Assembly: GCA_938045585.1 (NCBI GenBank)
Contig: CALIAU010000015.1
Location: 114,751 to 178,750, forward strand
Direction of reading: 5' to 3'
DNA length: 64,000 nucleotides
Origin: an uncultured Saprospiraceae bacterium
GTDB lineage: Bacteria; Bacteroidota; Bacteroidia; Chitinophagales; Saprospiraceae
Below the pieces are notes generated by a model. The model had not been told where the DNA came from, ran no database searches, and was given only the letters and a program-made list of their open reading frames with translations. The position numbers and the translations under genes were made by a program. Shown here one piece after another: positions 1 to 9,200 of the stretch; position 1 is the stretch's first letter, and each line of letters starts with the position of its first letter.

Positions 1-2120
1 TCTGATGCATAGACGTCGGTCAGATCAATACTTATTAATCGCTCTGCTCCCTCTTCCAGTCTAAATCCTTCTACCTCTTCTTCTACGATAAAGGAGAGAA
101 CAGCAACAATACCCTGTCCACTAGAATTTAATCCGGTCGTCTTGGTGATCGCCGTTTCAATTCTACCATCCATCGGTACTATTTGCAGATCAACAGTTGG
201 ATCATTATGATTCAACCAAGAAGATTTCAAATAGTGCATTTGCATACTAGAAGAGTCTGCAAGATCAGCGCTTACGTTAAGAGCAAAAGAAAAGGAATGT
301 ACATCAATAGCAGGGAATTCATCATTACCCGCAATGATATTTATATGAAGTACTTCGCCAGAGTCAACTGACTCTTCTTGTGTTTCTAACTCAATGATAT
401 AATCATCCGTAATAAGAGACTCATACTGTGAGTAAGATCTCATATTACCATAGTTCTCTAAGATCGCGTCAATATCTTCCGCTGTTACTACACCATCTCC
501 ATTTGAATCAGAATGTATAGCATCATCTGAAGTATCCCCTGATTGACCATACCAGATACCGTGGTCGAGGTTCTCTTTTGTCGGTACGAGTTTACCTATA
601 TCAGCACCAATTTTTTGCAAATCGGCCAGACTCACCTTTCCGTCATTATTTGCGTCCCCTTCCCAGATACAATCATCTACACAAGGACAGACACCTGAAG
701 AATCTTGAGAAGCCGTTACTGTAACAACTGTTCTTACCTGATGACAGGCATTCGCTGCAGTACAATAGAAGACATCAAAGGCATCTTCTCCAACAAAACC
801 TGGATTAGGCAAATAAACTATTTTGTTTAGTCCAGAGATAGTGTAACAACTATCTTCTTCCGTTTCGCCCTCATCTAAAAGATTCAAGCTACCGTTTGAA
901 GGGCCACTCAGTACCATCCAATCTGTTCCTTCTATAGGTACTTTGTAATCAATTACAAAAGGCGTATTTGCTAGACCTTCAAACTCGTAGGTATACCAGT
1001 TAAATGGTTGTTGGTCGTTTACTTCAATAGAAATATCCGCAGTATAATCTGTAAGACCATCTGAGGCTGTATAAAAGAAATTTTGTACACCATAGTAGCC
1101 TTCTGGTGGCAGGTAGGTGAACTCACCATCTCCTATGTATTCTAACTCTTCAGAGTAGTCAATTATAGTAAATTCTTTCAAGTCATTATCGTAGACATTG
1201 AAGCTAATCTCTGTATTTTTTGAAGTATAAAACTCATCATCCCGAATGAATGAATTGTTATACGGTGTGTCATAGACTTTAACATATACTGTATAGTTAA
1301 AGCCAGCAGTATTGACAAACTGTAAAGAATCTAGTCCGCTAAAATTACTTTCTGGATTGTAGGTATAGGCATATTCATTGACTTGATCTATTGCACCACT
1401 TGTTGTGCCATAGTTATCATTCAGTGTATAACCGATGCCTGGAAGCGTAAAAGAAACGGAGGATTTATTTGTTGTGAATAATTGTTTGTCCTGATCAGCA
1501 TCGATAACTGTGTTTGGAATTGCCACAACAACACTATTGCTGTGTGTTCCAAAGGTATCCATCACCAAATACTGTGTGTACATTTTGTCCTCCGAACTGA
1601 GAGCAAACAAATCAATCTCATCCACATTTGTCACTGCATCAACATCCTGCTCTAGAACAGTTCCTAATAACTCTAAGTCACCCGCAGTACTGTTGTCATT
1701 CGTTAGAACATCTACACTTAGTTCTGAATCAATCAAAACATAGTCACGTGTAGCTCCAACGATGGAAGCAACCGTGTTTAATTCTAATACGGTGTATTGT
1801 GGTTTAGGGATAAAGGAAATAGGTCCAGGTACATAGTACTCTACAGTGAATGTTGCGTTCCCTGGCTGCATGCCTCCTGTGAAGATAAATTCGTACATCT
1901 CATCCCCTAGGAAGGTAGGTGCACTAATATCTCCCCAATCACTTGTTTGATCAACAAATAAAAGTGTTGGACTGATAGTAGACTCTATGATAATGGATTC
2001 TTGGCCGCTAAAAGGAACCGTCACAGAAATGTGATCTGGATTCTCTTGTGCTACTAGACTTATAGGCAGACATATAAGCACAAAAAACAAACAATTAAGT
2101 AAGTTCTTTAAACGACTCAT
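1..2120 (-). CDS. Secreted multidomain protein with Ig-like/cadherin-like segments and dockerin-like repeats (C-terminus cut by window edge)
   Basis: An uninterrupted reading frame runs from an ATG at 2120 leftwards off the window, so about 706 residues are visible and the C-terminus is missing. Residues 1-25 form a signal peptide (MSRLKNLL, hydrophobic core, then VAQ), so the product is exported. The middle consists of beta-rich segments with phrases such as FSGLDS and YTASDGLTDY, typical of bacterial Ig-like or cadherin-like surface modules. Around residues 490-510 and 535-560 lie two calcium-loop motifs, DANNDGKVSLADL and DSNGDGVVTAEDI, resembling a dockerin type I pair. After them comes a cohesin-like or sorting-like stretch that the window cuts. 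A cell-surface or secreted structural protein is likely; no enzyme domain is visible. The family is not recognised exactly. Confidence 0.8.
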   Translation of the reverse strand, partial: MSRLKNLLNCLFFVLICLPISLVAQENPDHISVTVPFSGQESIIIESTISPTLLFVDQTSDWGDISAPTFLGDEMYEFIFTGGMQPGNATFTVEYYVPGPISFIPKPQYTVLELNTVASIVGATRDYVLIDSELSVDVLTNDNSTAGDLELLGTVLEQDVDAVTNVDEIDLFALSSEDKMYTQYLVMDTFGTHSNSVVVAIPNTVIDADQDKQLFTTNKSSVSFTLPGIGYTLNDNYGTTSGAIDQVNEYAYTYNPESNFSGLDSLQFVNTAGFNYTVYVKVYDTPYNNSFIRDDEFYTSKNTEISFNVYDNDLKEFTIIDYSEELEYIGDGEFTYLPPEGYYGVQNFFYTASDGLTDYTADISIEVNDQQPFNWYTYEFEGLANTPFVIDYKVPIEGTDWMVLSGPSNGSLNLLDEGETEEDSCYTISGLNKIVYLPNPGFVGEDAFDVFYCTAANACHQVRTVVTVTASQDSSGVCPCVDDCIWEGDANNDGKVSLADLQKIGADIGKLVPTKENLDHGIWYGQSGDTSDDAIHSDSNGDGVVTAEDIDAILENYGNMRSYSQYESLITDDYIIELETQEESVDSGEVLHINIIAGNDEFPAIDVHSFSFALNVSADLADSSSMQMHYLKSSWLNHNDPTVDLQIVPMDGRIETAITKTTGLNSSGQGIVAVLSFIVEEEVEGFRLEEGAERLISIDLTDVYAS

Positions 2121-2359
2121 GATTAGTTTTGGTTAACCTAATGTAAAGATGCAGAAAATAAATGAATTATTCATATACGAGCCTTAATATTATATAATTC
2201 GTTGAGATTCTTATATTTGGGTGTAGAATTAGCTGTATATAAAGCAGATACATATTACGCTATAAGTAGATACGTTAGCTACACAATCGTAAATATTATG
2301 AATAATTTATATTTACATGTTTTTGATTATCAACTAAGTATAAATTAGTTAATTCTTTT

Positions 2360-3802
2360 ATGTTAGACGTCAAGGTATACAAGGCACTTTCAAACACTGA
2401 AAAAAAGATCAGGAACAGGTTCACAAAGTACCTGAATTCGCCCTATTTTAATGTAAATCAGGACATTATAGCACTTCATGCGATATTAGAAGAGCAAATT
2501 GGCGCAAAACATCCGATCACAAAAGAATTCATCTGGAAGCAGCTCCGACCTGATGAAGCCTATCAAGATAAGGTACTCAGAAGTTTACTCAATAAATTAT
2601 TGGGACAGTTTGAAGATTTTTTAGCACAAGAGCAGTATCAGTCCAAGCGATTGACCAAGACACTTTTCAAACTAAAACAGGTACAAGATGATAAATATGA
2701 GATTCTAAGGAATCAAATTGTAAAAGAAGCGAGAACCATCGAGGAACGTTATCATGAACTTTCCGCAGACTTTCACCTTGACATGTACCTTATTGAAAAT
2801 TTGTATTTCTTCATCAGTTTTGATTTCCAAAGGAAGCAGAGAAAATCAGCTAAAAAAACCTTCAGCCTTTCCAAGACGCTCCACCATCTAGATGTCTACT
2901 ACATAGCGGAAAAATTACGATTTATTTACATCCAGTTATTTTGGGATGAGTATTTTGAAGGAGATAAAAATGACCTATTTAATGATGAGATTTTACGCGC
3001 TGTAAACAAGGGACGTTTCAGAAACGAAAAACTCCTTGTTGCCTTCTACTACTCTATCCGTACACTGACAAATCCAGAGAGAGAACATTATTTTAAATCA
3101 CTCAAAGAACTAGTCCAAGATAACTTTGATGTTTTCAAAAAAATTGATCAACGATTTTTCTATGATGTGCTACTCACCTATTCTATTCGACGCATGAATA
3201 AGGGAGATAGAGATTACCTAACAGAGTCGTATAGATTATACAGAGACTCTGTAGAGCGTGGTGTGGTAATGACGGATAACGAAATGTCTCCCGTGACCTT
3301 CAGAAATATCATCGCAATTGCCCTACGTGTGAAGGAGTTTGAATGGGTAGAAGACTTCGCGGTGGAATACGTAAATCATCTGCCTAAAAGTGAACGAGAA
3401 AATGCATTGAACTTTAATTTTGCGCGTATTCATTTTTACAAAAAGGCTTATGGGGAAGCTCTCCTATCTATGCATCAGGTAAACTTGGATGATTTGTTTT
3501 ATGATTTAAATGGAAGAACATTGTTGGTAGCACTCTATTATGAGTTGCAAGAAACGGAGGCGCTCATCTCCAGTGTGCAAGCATTCAAAAATGTTTTGAA
3601 ACGAAAAAAATTGAGCCAGGCTGCTAAATCTAGGTACAACAACTACCTCAAATTGGCGCAGAAGTTGGCCCTCGTAAACCCGAATGATAAACGCAAATTA
3701 AAGGTCATTCAAACGCAGATAGATGAGTTATCTTCTGTAAATAAACCCTGGCTAAAAGAAAAGATGGAAGAGCTATTACCTAGCTCAGTAAAAAGCAGTT
3801 AA
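2360..3802 (+). CDS. Conserved hypothetical helical protein (480 aa)
   Basis: The 480-residue product is rich in charged and aromatic residues, has no signal peptide or membrane segment, and should be cytoplasmic and almost wholly alpha-helical. The N-terminus (KALSNTEKKIRNRFTKYL) and a C-terminal half with TPR-like helical pairs (for example around residues 350-440) suggest a scaffold or protein-binding role, but no catalytic motif is visible and I do not recognise a named family. The ATG at 2360 is the first in frame and follows a long AT-rich upstream region. The gene converges on the photolyase gene and their stop codons overlap by 4 bases, so no terminator separates them. Coding status is well supported by length; function is unknown. 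Confidence 0.8.
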   Translation: MLDVKVYKALSNTEKKIRNRFTKYLNSPYFNVNQDIIALHAILEEQIGAKHPITKEFIWKQLRPDEAYQDKVLRSLLNKLLGQFEDFLAQEQYQSKRLTKTLFKLKQVQDDKYEILRNQIVKEARTIEERYHELSADFHLDMYLIENLYFFISFDFQRKQRKSAKKTFSLSKTLHHLDVYYIAEKLRFIYIQLFWDEYFEGDKNDLFNDEILRAVNKGRFRNEKLLVAFYYSIRTLTNPEREHYFKSLKELVQDNFDVFKKIDQRFFYDVLLTYSIRRMNKGDRDYLTESYRLYRDSVERGVVMTDNEMSPVTFRNIIAIALRVKEFEWVEDFAVEYVNHLPKSERENALNFNFARIHFYKKAYGEALLSMHQVNLDDLFYDLNGRTLLVALYYELQETEALISSVQAFKNVLKRKKLSQAAKSRYNNYLKLAQKLALVNPNDKRKLKVIQTQIDELSSVNKPWLKEKMEELLPSSVKSS

Positions 3803-5112
3803 AGCGCGTCATTGAGAGCTGCTTTGTAGGTAGCTAAACAACGCTCTCTTGCCTCCTTATGGTCTACAATTGGCTCTGGATAGGCCTCTGTTCCATACTC
3901 TGGAACCCACTGTTTTACATAGATCAAATCCTTATCGAATTTCTTCAACTGGGAGCTGGGATTAAATATTCTAAAATAAGGTGCCGCGTCGGTCCCAGAA
4001 CCAGAGGCCCACTGCCATCCACCATTGTTACTGGCAAGATCAAAATCTAAAAGTTTTTCAGCAAAATACGCCTCTCCCTTTCTCCAATCCATAAGCAGGT
4101 GTTTGGTCAAAAAAGAGGCAGTTACCATGCGTACCCGATTGTGCATATGACCTGTTGCATTGAGTTCGCGCATACCTGCATCTACCAATGGATATCCTGT
4201 TTTTCCCTCACACCAGGCCTTAAATTCTTTCTTGTTATCGCGCCAAGGTATTTTATCATATTTTGCTCGAAAAGCGGAGCCTACTACATGGGGAAAATGA
4301 TACATAATTTGCGCATAGAAATCTCGCCAAATGAGTTCGGATAAATAGGTCTCATTTAAGAGGATGGCTTTCCTTGCTTTTTCACGAATACTGATAGTTC
4401 CGAATCTAAAATGTATACCTAATTTTGAGGTTCCATTAAGGGCAGGATAATCCCTGTTTTTATCGTAGGATTTTATAATATTTTGGCTGACAGTCTTCGA
4501 AGGAAAACTGATTTTTGTAGGCACGAATCCTATCTTTTTCAGACTGGGCATTCGGTGTTTTGTCTTGTTATAATTATTGAATTTGATGGATGGGAATGAG
4601 CGAAAATACTTTGACTTAGAGCCCTCTCCATTTGAATTTAGAACTTCTAACCACTTGCGTTTATAGGGGGTAAAAACCGTATAGGGAAGCCCATCGGATT
4701 TTACTACTTCTGACTTTTCAAAGATGACATGATCCTTAAATGTATGCAGCTGAATATCTGATTTTCTAAGTAACCGGGCTACCTGATCATCTCTGATTTT
4801 CGCATAGGGTTCAAAGTCATGATTCGTATAAACGCCATGGACCTTATAATCTTTTAGAACAGTTTTAAAGGCCTGTTGTGGATTGCCATATAAGACCTTA
4901 ATTGAGCTTGATTTAGCCTTTAATTGTTCTTGTAAACTTTTAAGCTGCTCGTAGATAAAGCTAATCCGCGGATCATCTTCTTTTAGTTCAGCAATAATAT
5001 TCTTGTCAAAAATGAAAATGCATTGGACTGGTAAACCGGCATGTAAGGCGTGATATAATCCCGCATTATCCTCTAATCTTAAATCCCTTCTGAACCAGAA
5101 TACATTTACCAT
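3799..5112 (-). CDS. phr: Deoxyribodipyrimidine photolyase (CPD class I/cryptochrome family)
   Basis: The enzyme uses blue light and reduced FAD to split cyclobutane pyrimidine dimers in DNA. The 437-residue protein starts with the antenna-binding Rossmann-like domain (MVNVFWFRRDLRLEDN, residues 1-130) and continues with the FAD-binding helical domain. Recognisable blocks are LIWRDFYAQ, GYPLVDAGMREL near residue 300, MHNRVRMV near 322 and NNGGWQWASGSGTDAAPY near 361, followed by FRIFNP. These match class I CPD photolyases better than animal cryptochromes, and the length is close to the family's usual 430-480. It is divergent from the TPR lipoprotein gene, with about 100 bases between start codons, and its end overlaps the convergent upstream gene by 4 bases. 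A cryptochrome with a signalling role cannot be excluded by sequence alone. Confidence 0.95.
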   Translation of the reverse strand: MVNVFWFRRDLRLEDNAGLYHALHAGLPVQCIFIFDKNIIAELKEDDPRISFIYEQLKSLQEQLKAKSSSIKVLYGNPQQAFKTVLKDYKVHGVYTNHDFEPYAKIRDDQVARLLRKSDIQLHTFKDHVIFEKSEVVKSDGLPYTVFTPYKRKWLEVLNSNGEGSKSKYFRSFPSIKFNNYNKTKHRMPSLKKIGFVPTKISFPSKTVSQNIIKSYDKNRDYPALNGTSKLGIHFRFGTISIREKARKAILLNETYLSELIWRDFYAQIMYHFPHVVGSAFRAKYDKIPWRDNKKEFKAWCEGKTGYPLVDAGMRELNATGHMHNRVRMVTASFLTKHLLMDWRKGEAYFAEKLLDFDLASNNGGWQWASGSGTDAAPYFRIFNPSSQLKKFDKDLIYVKQWVPEYGTEAYPEPIVDHKEARERCLATYKAALNDAL

Positions 5113-5158
5113 TCGTTGTTTTTAATTAAGAATCACAAGAATAAGGTCTTTATTGTAC

Positions 5159-5187
5159 TTGGAATAATATTTTTGATTGTAAATTTG
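5159..5187 (+). promoter_or_regulatory. Bacteroidota-type promoter of the TPR lipoprotein gene
   Basis: A TTG at 5159-5161 lies 18 bases before TAAATTTG at 5180-5187. This matches the Bacteroidota housekeeping promoter (TTG/TTTG at -33, about 19 bases, TAnnTTTG at -7). It would start transcription about 20 bases before the ATG at 5216. Confidence 0.6.
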
Positions 5188-5215
5188 TTATTACTTACTA
5201 ACGCACAATCAATCC

Positions 5216-6139
5216 ATGAAATACCCAACGTTAATACTCGCATTTGCTATTCTCTTAGTTTCTTGCAAACAAGATTCCTTTGTAGACCACACAGCACTTT
5301 TTAAGGATTATCCAACTCTAGCCCCATTGAATGATGCGTATATGCAGTTCAAAGACGATGAGGCGGCATTCAATCTTTTGAATGATATTGGAAGAGTAGC
5401 CTTAGATAAGAAGGTGCCTAAGCCACAAAAGAAATTACTTTTAGAAGCTGCCTTAGATGTTGCAAATCAGAATAATCTAAATTCTAGAGCGATTGCAATA
5501 CTGTATCCTTTGATTCGAGATTATGATGACGCTGAGAAAAAGACCTCATGGATGGCACAGCTTGCTGATAATTTCTTTTCAGCAAATAAAAATGCAGCAG
5601 CGAATGTTATCACCTCTGCTCTTGTTAGTTCAGGTGCTTCGGATAAGTTAATCTCCAGTCTAGAATCTAAGTCGAGCCTAAATGGTCAGAACGTAGATGA
5701 TTATATTAAGCAGTTAGGAGAAAGTATTTTTGAAAATCCGGATGACATGGGATTAAACAGAAATGCTAGCATGAACTATATCGATGCTTGTCAAGCCTAT
5801 GCCCTATCCAATCCTGGAAGTAAAAACAGTCCTGAATATTTGTACAAGGCTGCAGAGGTAGCAAAAAGTATTCGTTCTTCTTCTAAATCCTTATCTCTTT
5901 ATGATTGGATCTTAAATAAGTATCCTGATCATGAAAGAGCACCTACTGCTCTCTTTATTAAGGGCTTTATTTTGGAAAACGAATTAAAGAATCAGGTTTC
6001 TGCCAAGGCTGTTTACCAGCAATTTTTGGAAAAATATCCAAACCATCAGTTGGCTGACGATGTCAATTTTCTCGTTGAGAATCTAGGTAAGTCGGATGAA
6101 GAGATTGCTAAGATCATTGAGAGCAAGCAGAAGAAATAA
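5216..6139 (+). CDS. TPR-containing outer-membrane-type lipoprotein
   Basis: The 307-residue product begins with a lipoprotein signal (MKYPTLILAFAILLVSC), with lipobox LVSC placing the lipidated cysteine at residue 17, so it is membrane-anchored in the envelope. The rest is helical. The C-terminal part (about residues 195-290) contains TPR-like pairs: SLSLYDWILNKYPDHERAP and then AKAVYQQFLEKYPNHQLAD. This LY..(I/F)L.KYP.(H)..A pattern resembles the TPRs of BamD/YbgF-type proteins. It may serve as a scaffold in envelope assembly, but it is longer and more divergent than BamD, so the specific role is not established. It has its own promoter and a strong hairpin just downstream that separates it from the convergent CotH gene. 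Confidence 0.85.
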   Translation: MKYPTLILAFAILLVSCKQDSFVDHTALFKDYPTLAPLNDAYMQFKDDEAAFNLLNDIGRVALDKKVPKPQKKLLLEAALDVANQNNLNSRAIAILYPLIRDYDDAEKKTSWMAQLADNFFSANKNAAANVITSALVSSGASDKLISSLESKSSLNGQNVDDYIKQLGESIFENPDDMGLNRNASMNYIDACQAYALSNPGSKNSPEYLYKAAEVAKSIRSSSKSLSLYDWILNKYPDHERAPTALFIKGFILENELKNQVSAKAVYQQFLEKYPNHQLADDVNFLVENLGKSDEEIAKIIESKQKK

Positions 6140-6179
6140 GGATTGGAGAGTAAGCAAATGACTTTGAACTAAGTCTTAA

Positions 6180-6224
6180 AAATTATAGTAAAATCAAACA
6201 ACGCGTTTGATTTTACTATAATTT
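6180..6224. terminator. Bidirectional terminator hairpin (20-bp perfect stem)
   Basis: Positions 6180-6199 and 6205-6224 are perfect reverse complements (20-bp arms, 5-base loop AACGC). The stem is AT-rich with A/T-rich tails on both sides. It sits between the convergent stop codons at 6139 and 6240, so it can end transcription from both genes. Confidence 0.8.
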
Positions 6225-6239
6225 AAAACCTAAGCTTTA

Positions 6240-9200
6240 CTAGTGTACATAATTAATCACTATCGTAGCAATATTATTTAGTAGATCTGTTTCCGCCTCA
6301 TTCATTTTAAAATGCACGGTACTCGTTAAAGTTCCATCTTGTGCTCCTGGATCTATCGACAGGTTATAACCAAATTTATATTCTGTCATCGTATCAATAC
6401 CACTGTCCCTAGTCCATATGTAATAATTTGGATTTGAATTATCAAAGGTCCACATCGCATTTTCAACTGCTTCTCCATTTAGCGTCGTCAAACTTGGGTC
6501 ATATGTAATCTCCAATTTCGGATCCTTGTTCACATATACTGTGAGTGGATCCGCAGAGTTTTGCCCTGCGTTCTGTTGAATGGATAGCACTATAGGATTT
6601 GATTCAATATTGTTCGTATTTAATACGCTCGAAGAGGCAGAAATCTCAAAATCTGACTCACAAGGTTCTGATTCGAAGGTTACATTTAGTTTAGGTCGGC
6701 TTGACTCTGTAGCAAATTCATCTGAGGCAAAAGCCACATCGTTCCCTCCTGGTTGATGTACAAGAATTAAAGAAAAAGGTCCAGTATTCGTTATTCCTGT
6801 CAGTGTTGTAGAATACGTTGTGCCTAGAGTAAATGAACCTGACATTGTTCCTACTAAAAGATCTTGACCGGGAGCATTGCCAGTTGTCAGCGTTGTCTCT
6901 GTCCAATCTACGTCGTCACTTTTATAAATTTCTATTGTTCCGTTTCCTGCATCTGATTCTGTCGTAAGCTCTAGTGTCAAATCCACAATAGGACTTGTAA
7001 TTGCACTTAGATCAAATTTTAAATAACCTAATCGATTACCATTTTCTACACGTAAAATATTCACATTGAATCTTGTAGTCCCTTGCAGGTAGGCATCATC
7101 AATCGCAGTCAAAGTACTACTGCCACTTGTTTCTACTTCTACGCCTTCACAATTACAAGCACTTGTGTAGATATCATTAATAGTACAGGCATTTCCATCA
7201 TCACAGGCTGTTCCTATTATGCTATCATCTTCTCCTGGGCACTGATCAAAGGCATCGCAAACTCCATCTCCATCTGCATCTGCAAGTACACCTGCACAAT
7301 CACAGTCTGTTGTGTATACATCATTTTCTGTGCATGGGTCTCCATCGTCACAGGCTGTTCCTATTAGATTATCATCAAGGTCCTGGCACATATCGAGGTC
7401 ATTACAAACGCCATCGTTGTCAGAATCTAAACAATCAGGATCATCCTCTCCTGGAGATCCACAGATATTATCTGCAGATAACTCCCATAAGGAAGCATCA
7501 TTTTGGGATCCAACAGGATTATTTTCAGTAGGTACTAAAGAGTGTCCTACTCCATCTGCTTCTATAGGCCAAGGCAAGACATCATCATATTCTACTTTGA
7601 TAAGTGTGTCATTTGCTAAACTCACAAATTCAATCAATTCACCTCCATTACTTAAGGCGCCTCCATATTCTCCGAAAACAACAATATCAGGGCATTTAGT
7701 GGCAAGTGCTGTAGCATTACTCGCTATAACTAAAAAGCTTTGCGGCGGCATAGTTGTACCAAATGGAAAAGTAAAATCTACACCACTCGTTATCTCCAAT
7801 AAACTAATATCGATAGTCTCTGTGGTACTTGTATTTTTTATTTCTAAGAACTCTAAATCTCCTCCAGGGACAGCACCAAAATCTCCAGGATTGTACATGA
7901 TTTCTGTAAGCTTAAGCCAACTTAAATCTGAATTCTCTACAGGGATTCCTTGACATATACAATTATCTGTATACACATCGTTTACCGTATTGGGATCTCC
8001 ATCATCACAAAATGTTCCTAATAGATTATCATCAAAGTCTGGGCAAATATCTTGGTCATCACAAATGCCATCACTATCAGAATCTAAACAATCAGGATCA
8101 TCTTCTCCTGGAGAACCGCACACATTATCTTCAGATATTCTCCATAAGGAGGCATCATTTTGTGAACCAACAGGATTAGGTACAGTAGGCACTAAAGAGT
8201 GTCCAACTCCATCCGCTTCAATAGGCCAAGGTAAGACATCATCATATTCTACTTTGATAAGCGTGTCATTTGCTACACTCACAAATTCAATCAATTCACC
8301 TCCATTACTTAGGGCTCCTACATATTCTCCGAAAACAAGAATATCAGGACATTTTGCAGTTAGAGCTACAGCATTACTCGCTATAACAAGAAAGCTTTGC
8401 GGTGCCATCGTTGTACCAAATGGAAAGGTAAAGTCTACACCATCCGTTATCTGCAGCATACTAATATCGATAGTCTCTGTGGTACTTGTATTTTTTATTT
8501 CTAAAAACTCTAGTTCTTCACTAGGTATACTGCCTAAATCTCCCGGGTTGTACATTATCTCTGTAAGCTTAAGCCAACTCAAATCTGAATTTTCTGCAGG
8601 TATTCCTTGACATATGCAATTATCTGTATACACATCGTTTACCGTATTGGGATCTCCATCATCACAAAATGTTCCTAATAGGTTATCATCAAAGTCTGGG
8701 CAAATATCTTGGTCATCGCAAATGCCATCGTCGTCAGAATCTAAACAATCTGGATCATCTTCTCCTGGAGAACCACACACGTTATCGATAGATAACCTCC
8801 ATAAGGAAGCATCATTTTGGGATCCTACAGGATTCGTTTCCGTTGGTACTAAAGAATATCCACCACCATCTGCTTCAATTGGCCATGGTAAAACATCATC
8901 ATATTCTACTGTGATAAGCGTATCATTTGCTAAGCTTACAAATTCAATCACTTCACCTCCATTACTTAAGGCACCTACGTATTCTCCAAAAACAAGAACA
9001 TCTGGGCATTTCGCAGTAAGTGCTGCAGCATTATTTGCTATTACTAAAAAGCTTTGAGGAGCCATAGTTGTACCAAATGGAAAAGTAAAACCTACACCAT
9101 CTGTTATCTGCAGCATACTAATATCCAGAGTCTGCGTTGTACTTGTATTTTTTATTTCTAAGAACTCTAAATCTCCTCCCGGAACAGTACCAAAGTCTCC

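Noticed and set aside
3859..4344. Plus-strand frames opposite the photolyase gene
   Set aside because: Antisense shadows of a strongly conserved enzyme gene.
5116..5304. Plus-strand frame with a signal-peptide-like hydrophobic stretch before the TPR lipoprotein
   Set aside because: It has only a TTG start, overlaps the promoter and the lipoprotein gene in another frame, and changes to nonsense-like sequence after the overlap.
7310..9057. Several long plus-strand frames (up to 213 codons) opposite the CotH/lamin-tail gene
   Set aside because: They recur with the 657-base repeat, lie antisense to a convincing gene and encode Ser/Pro-rich sequence without any family features.
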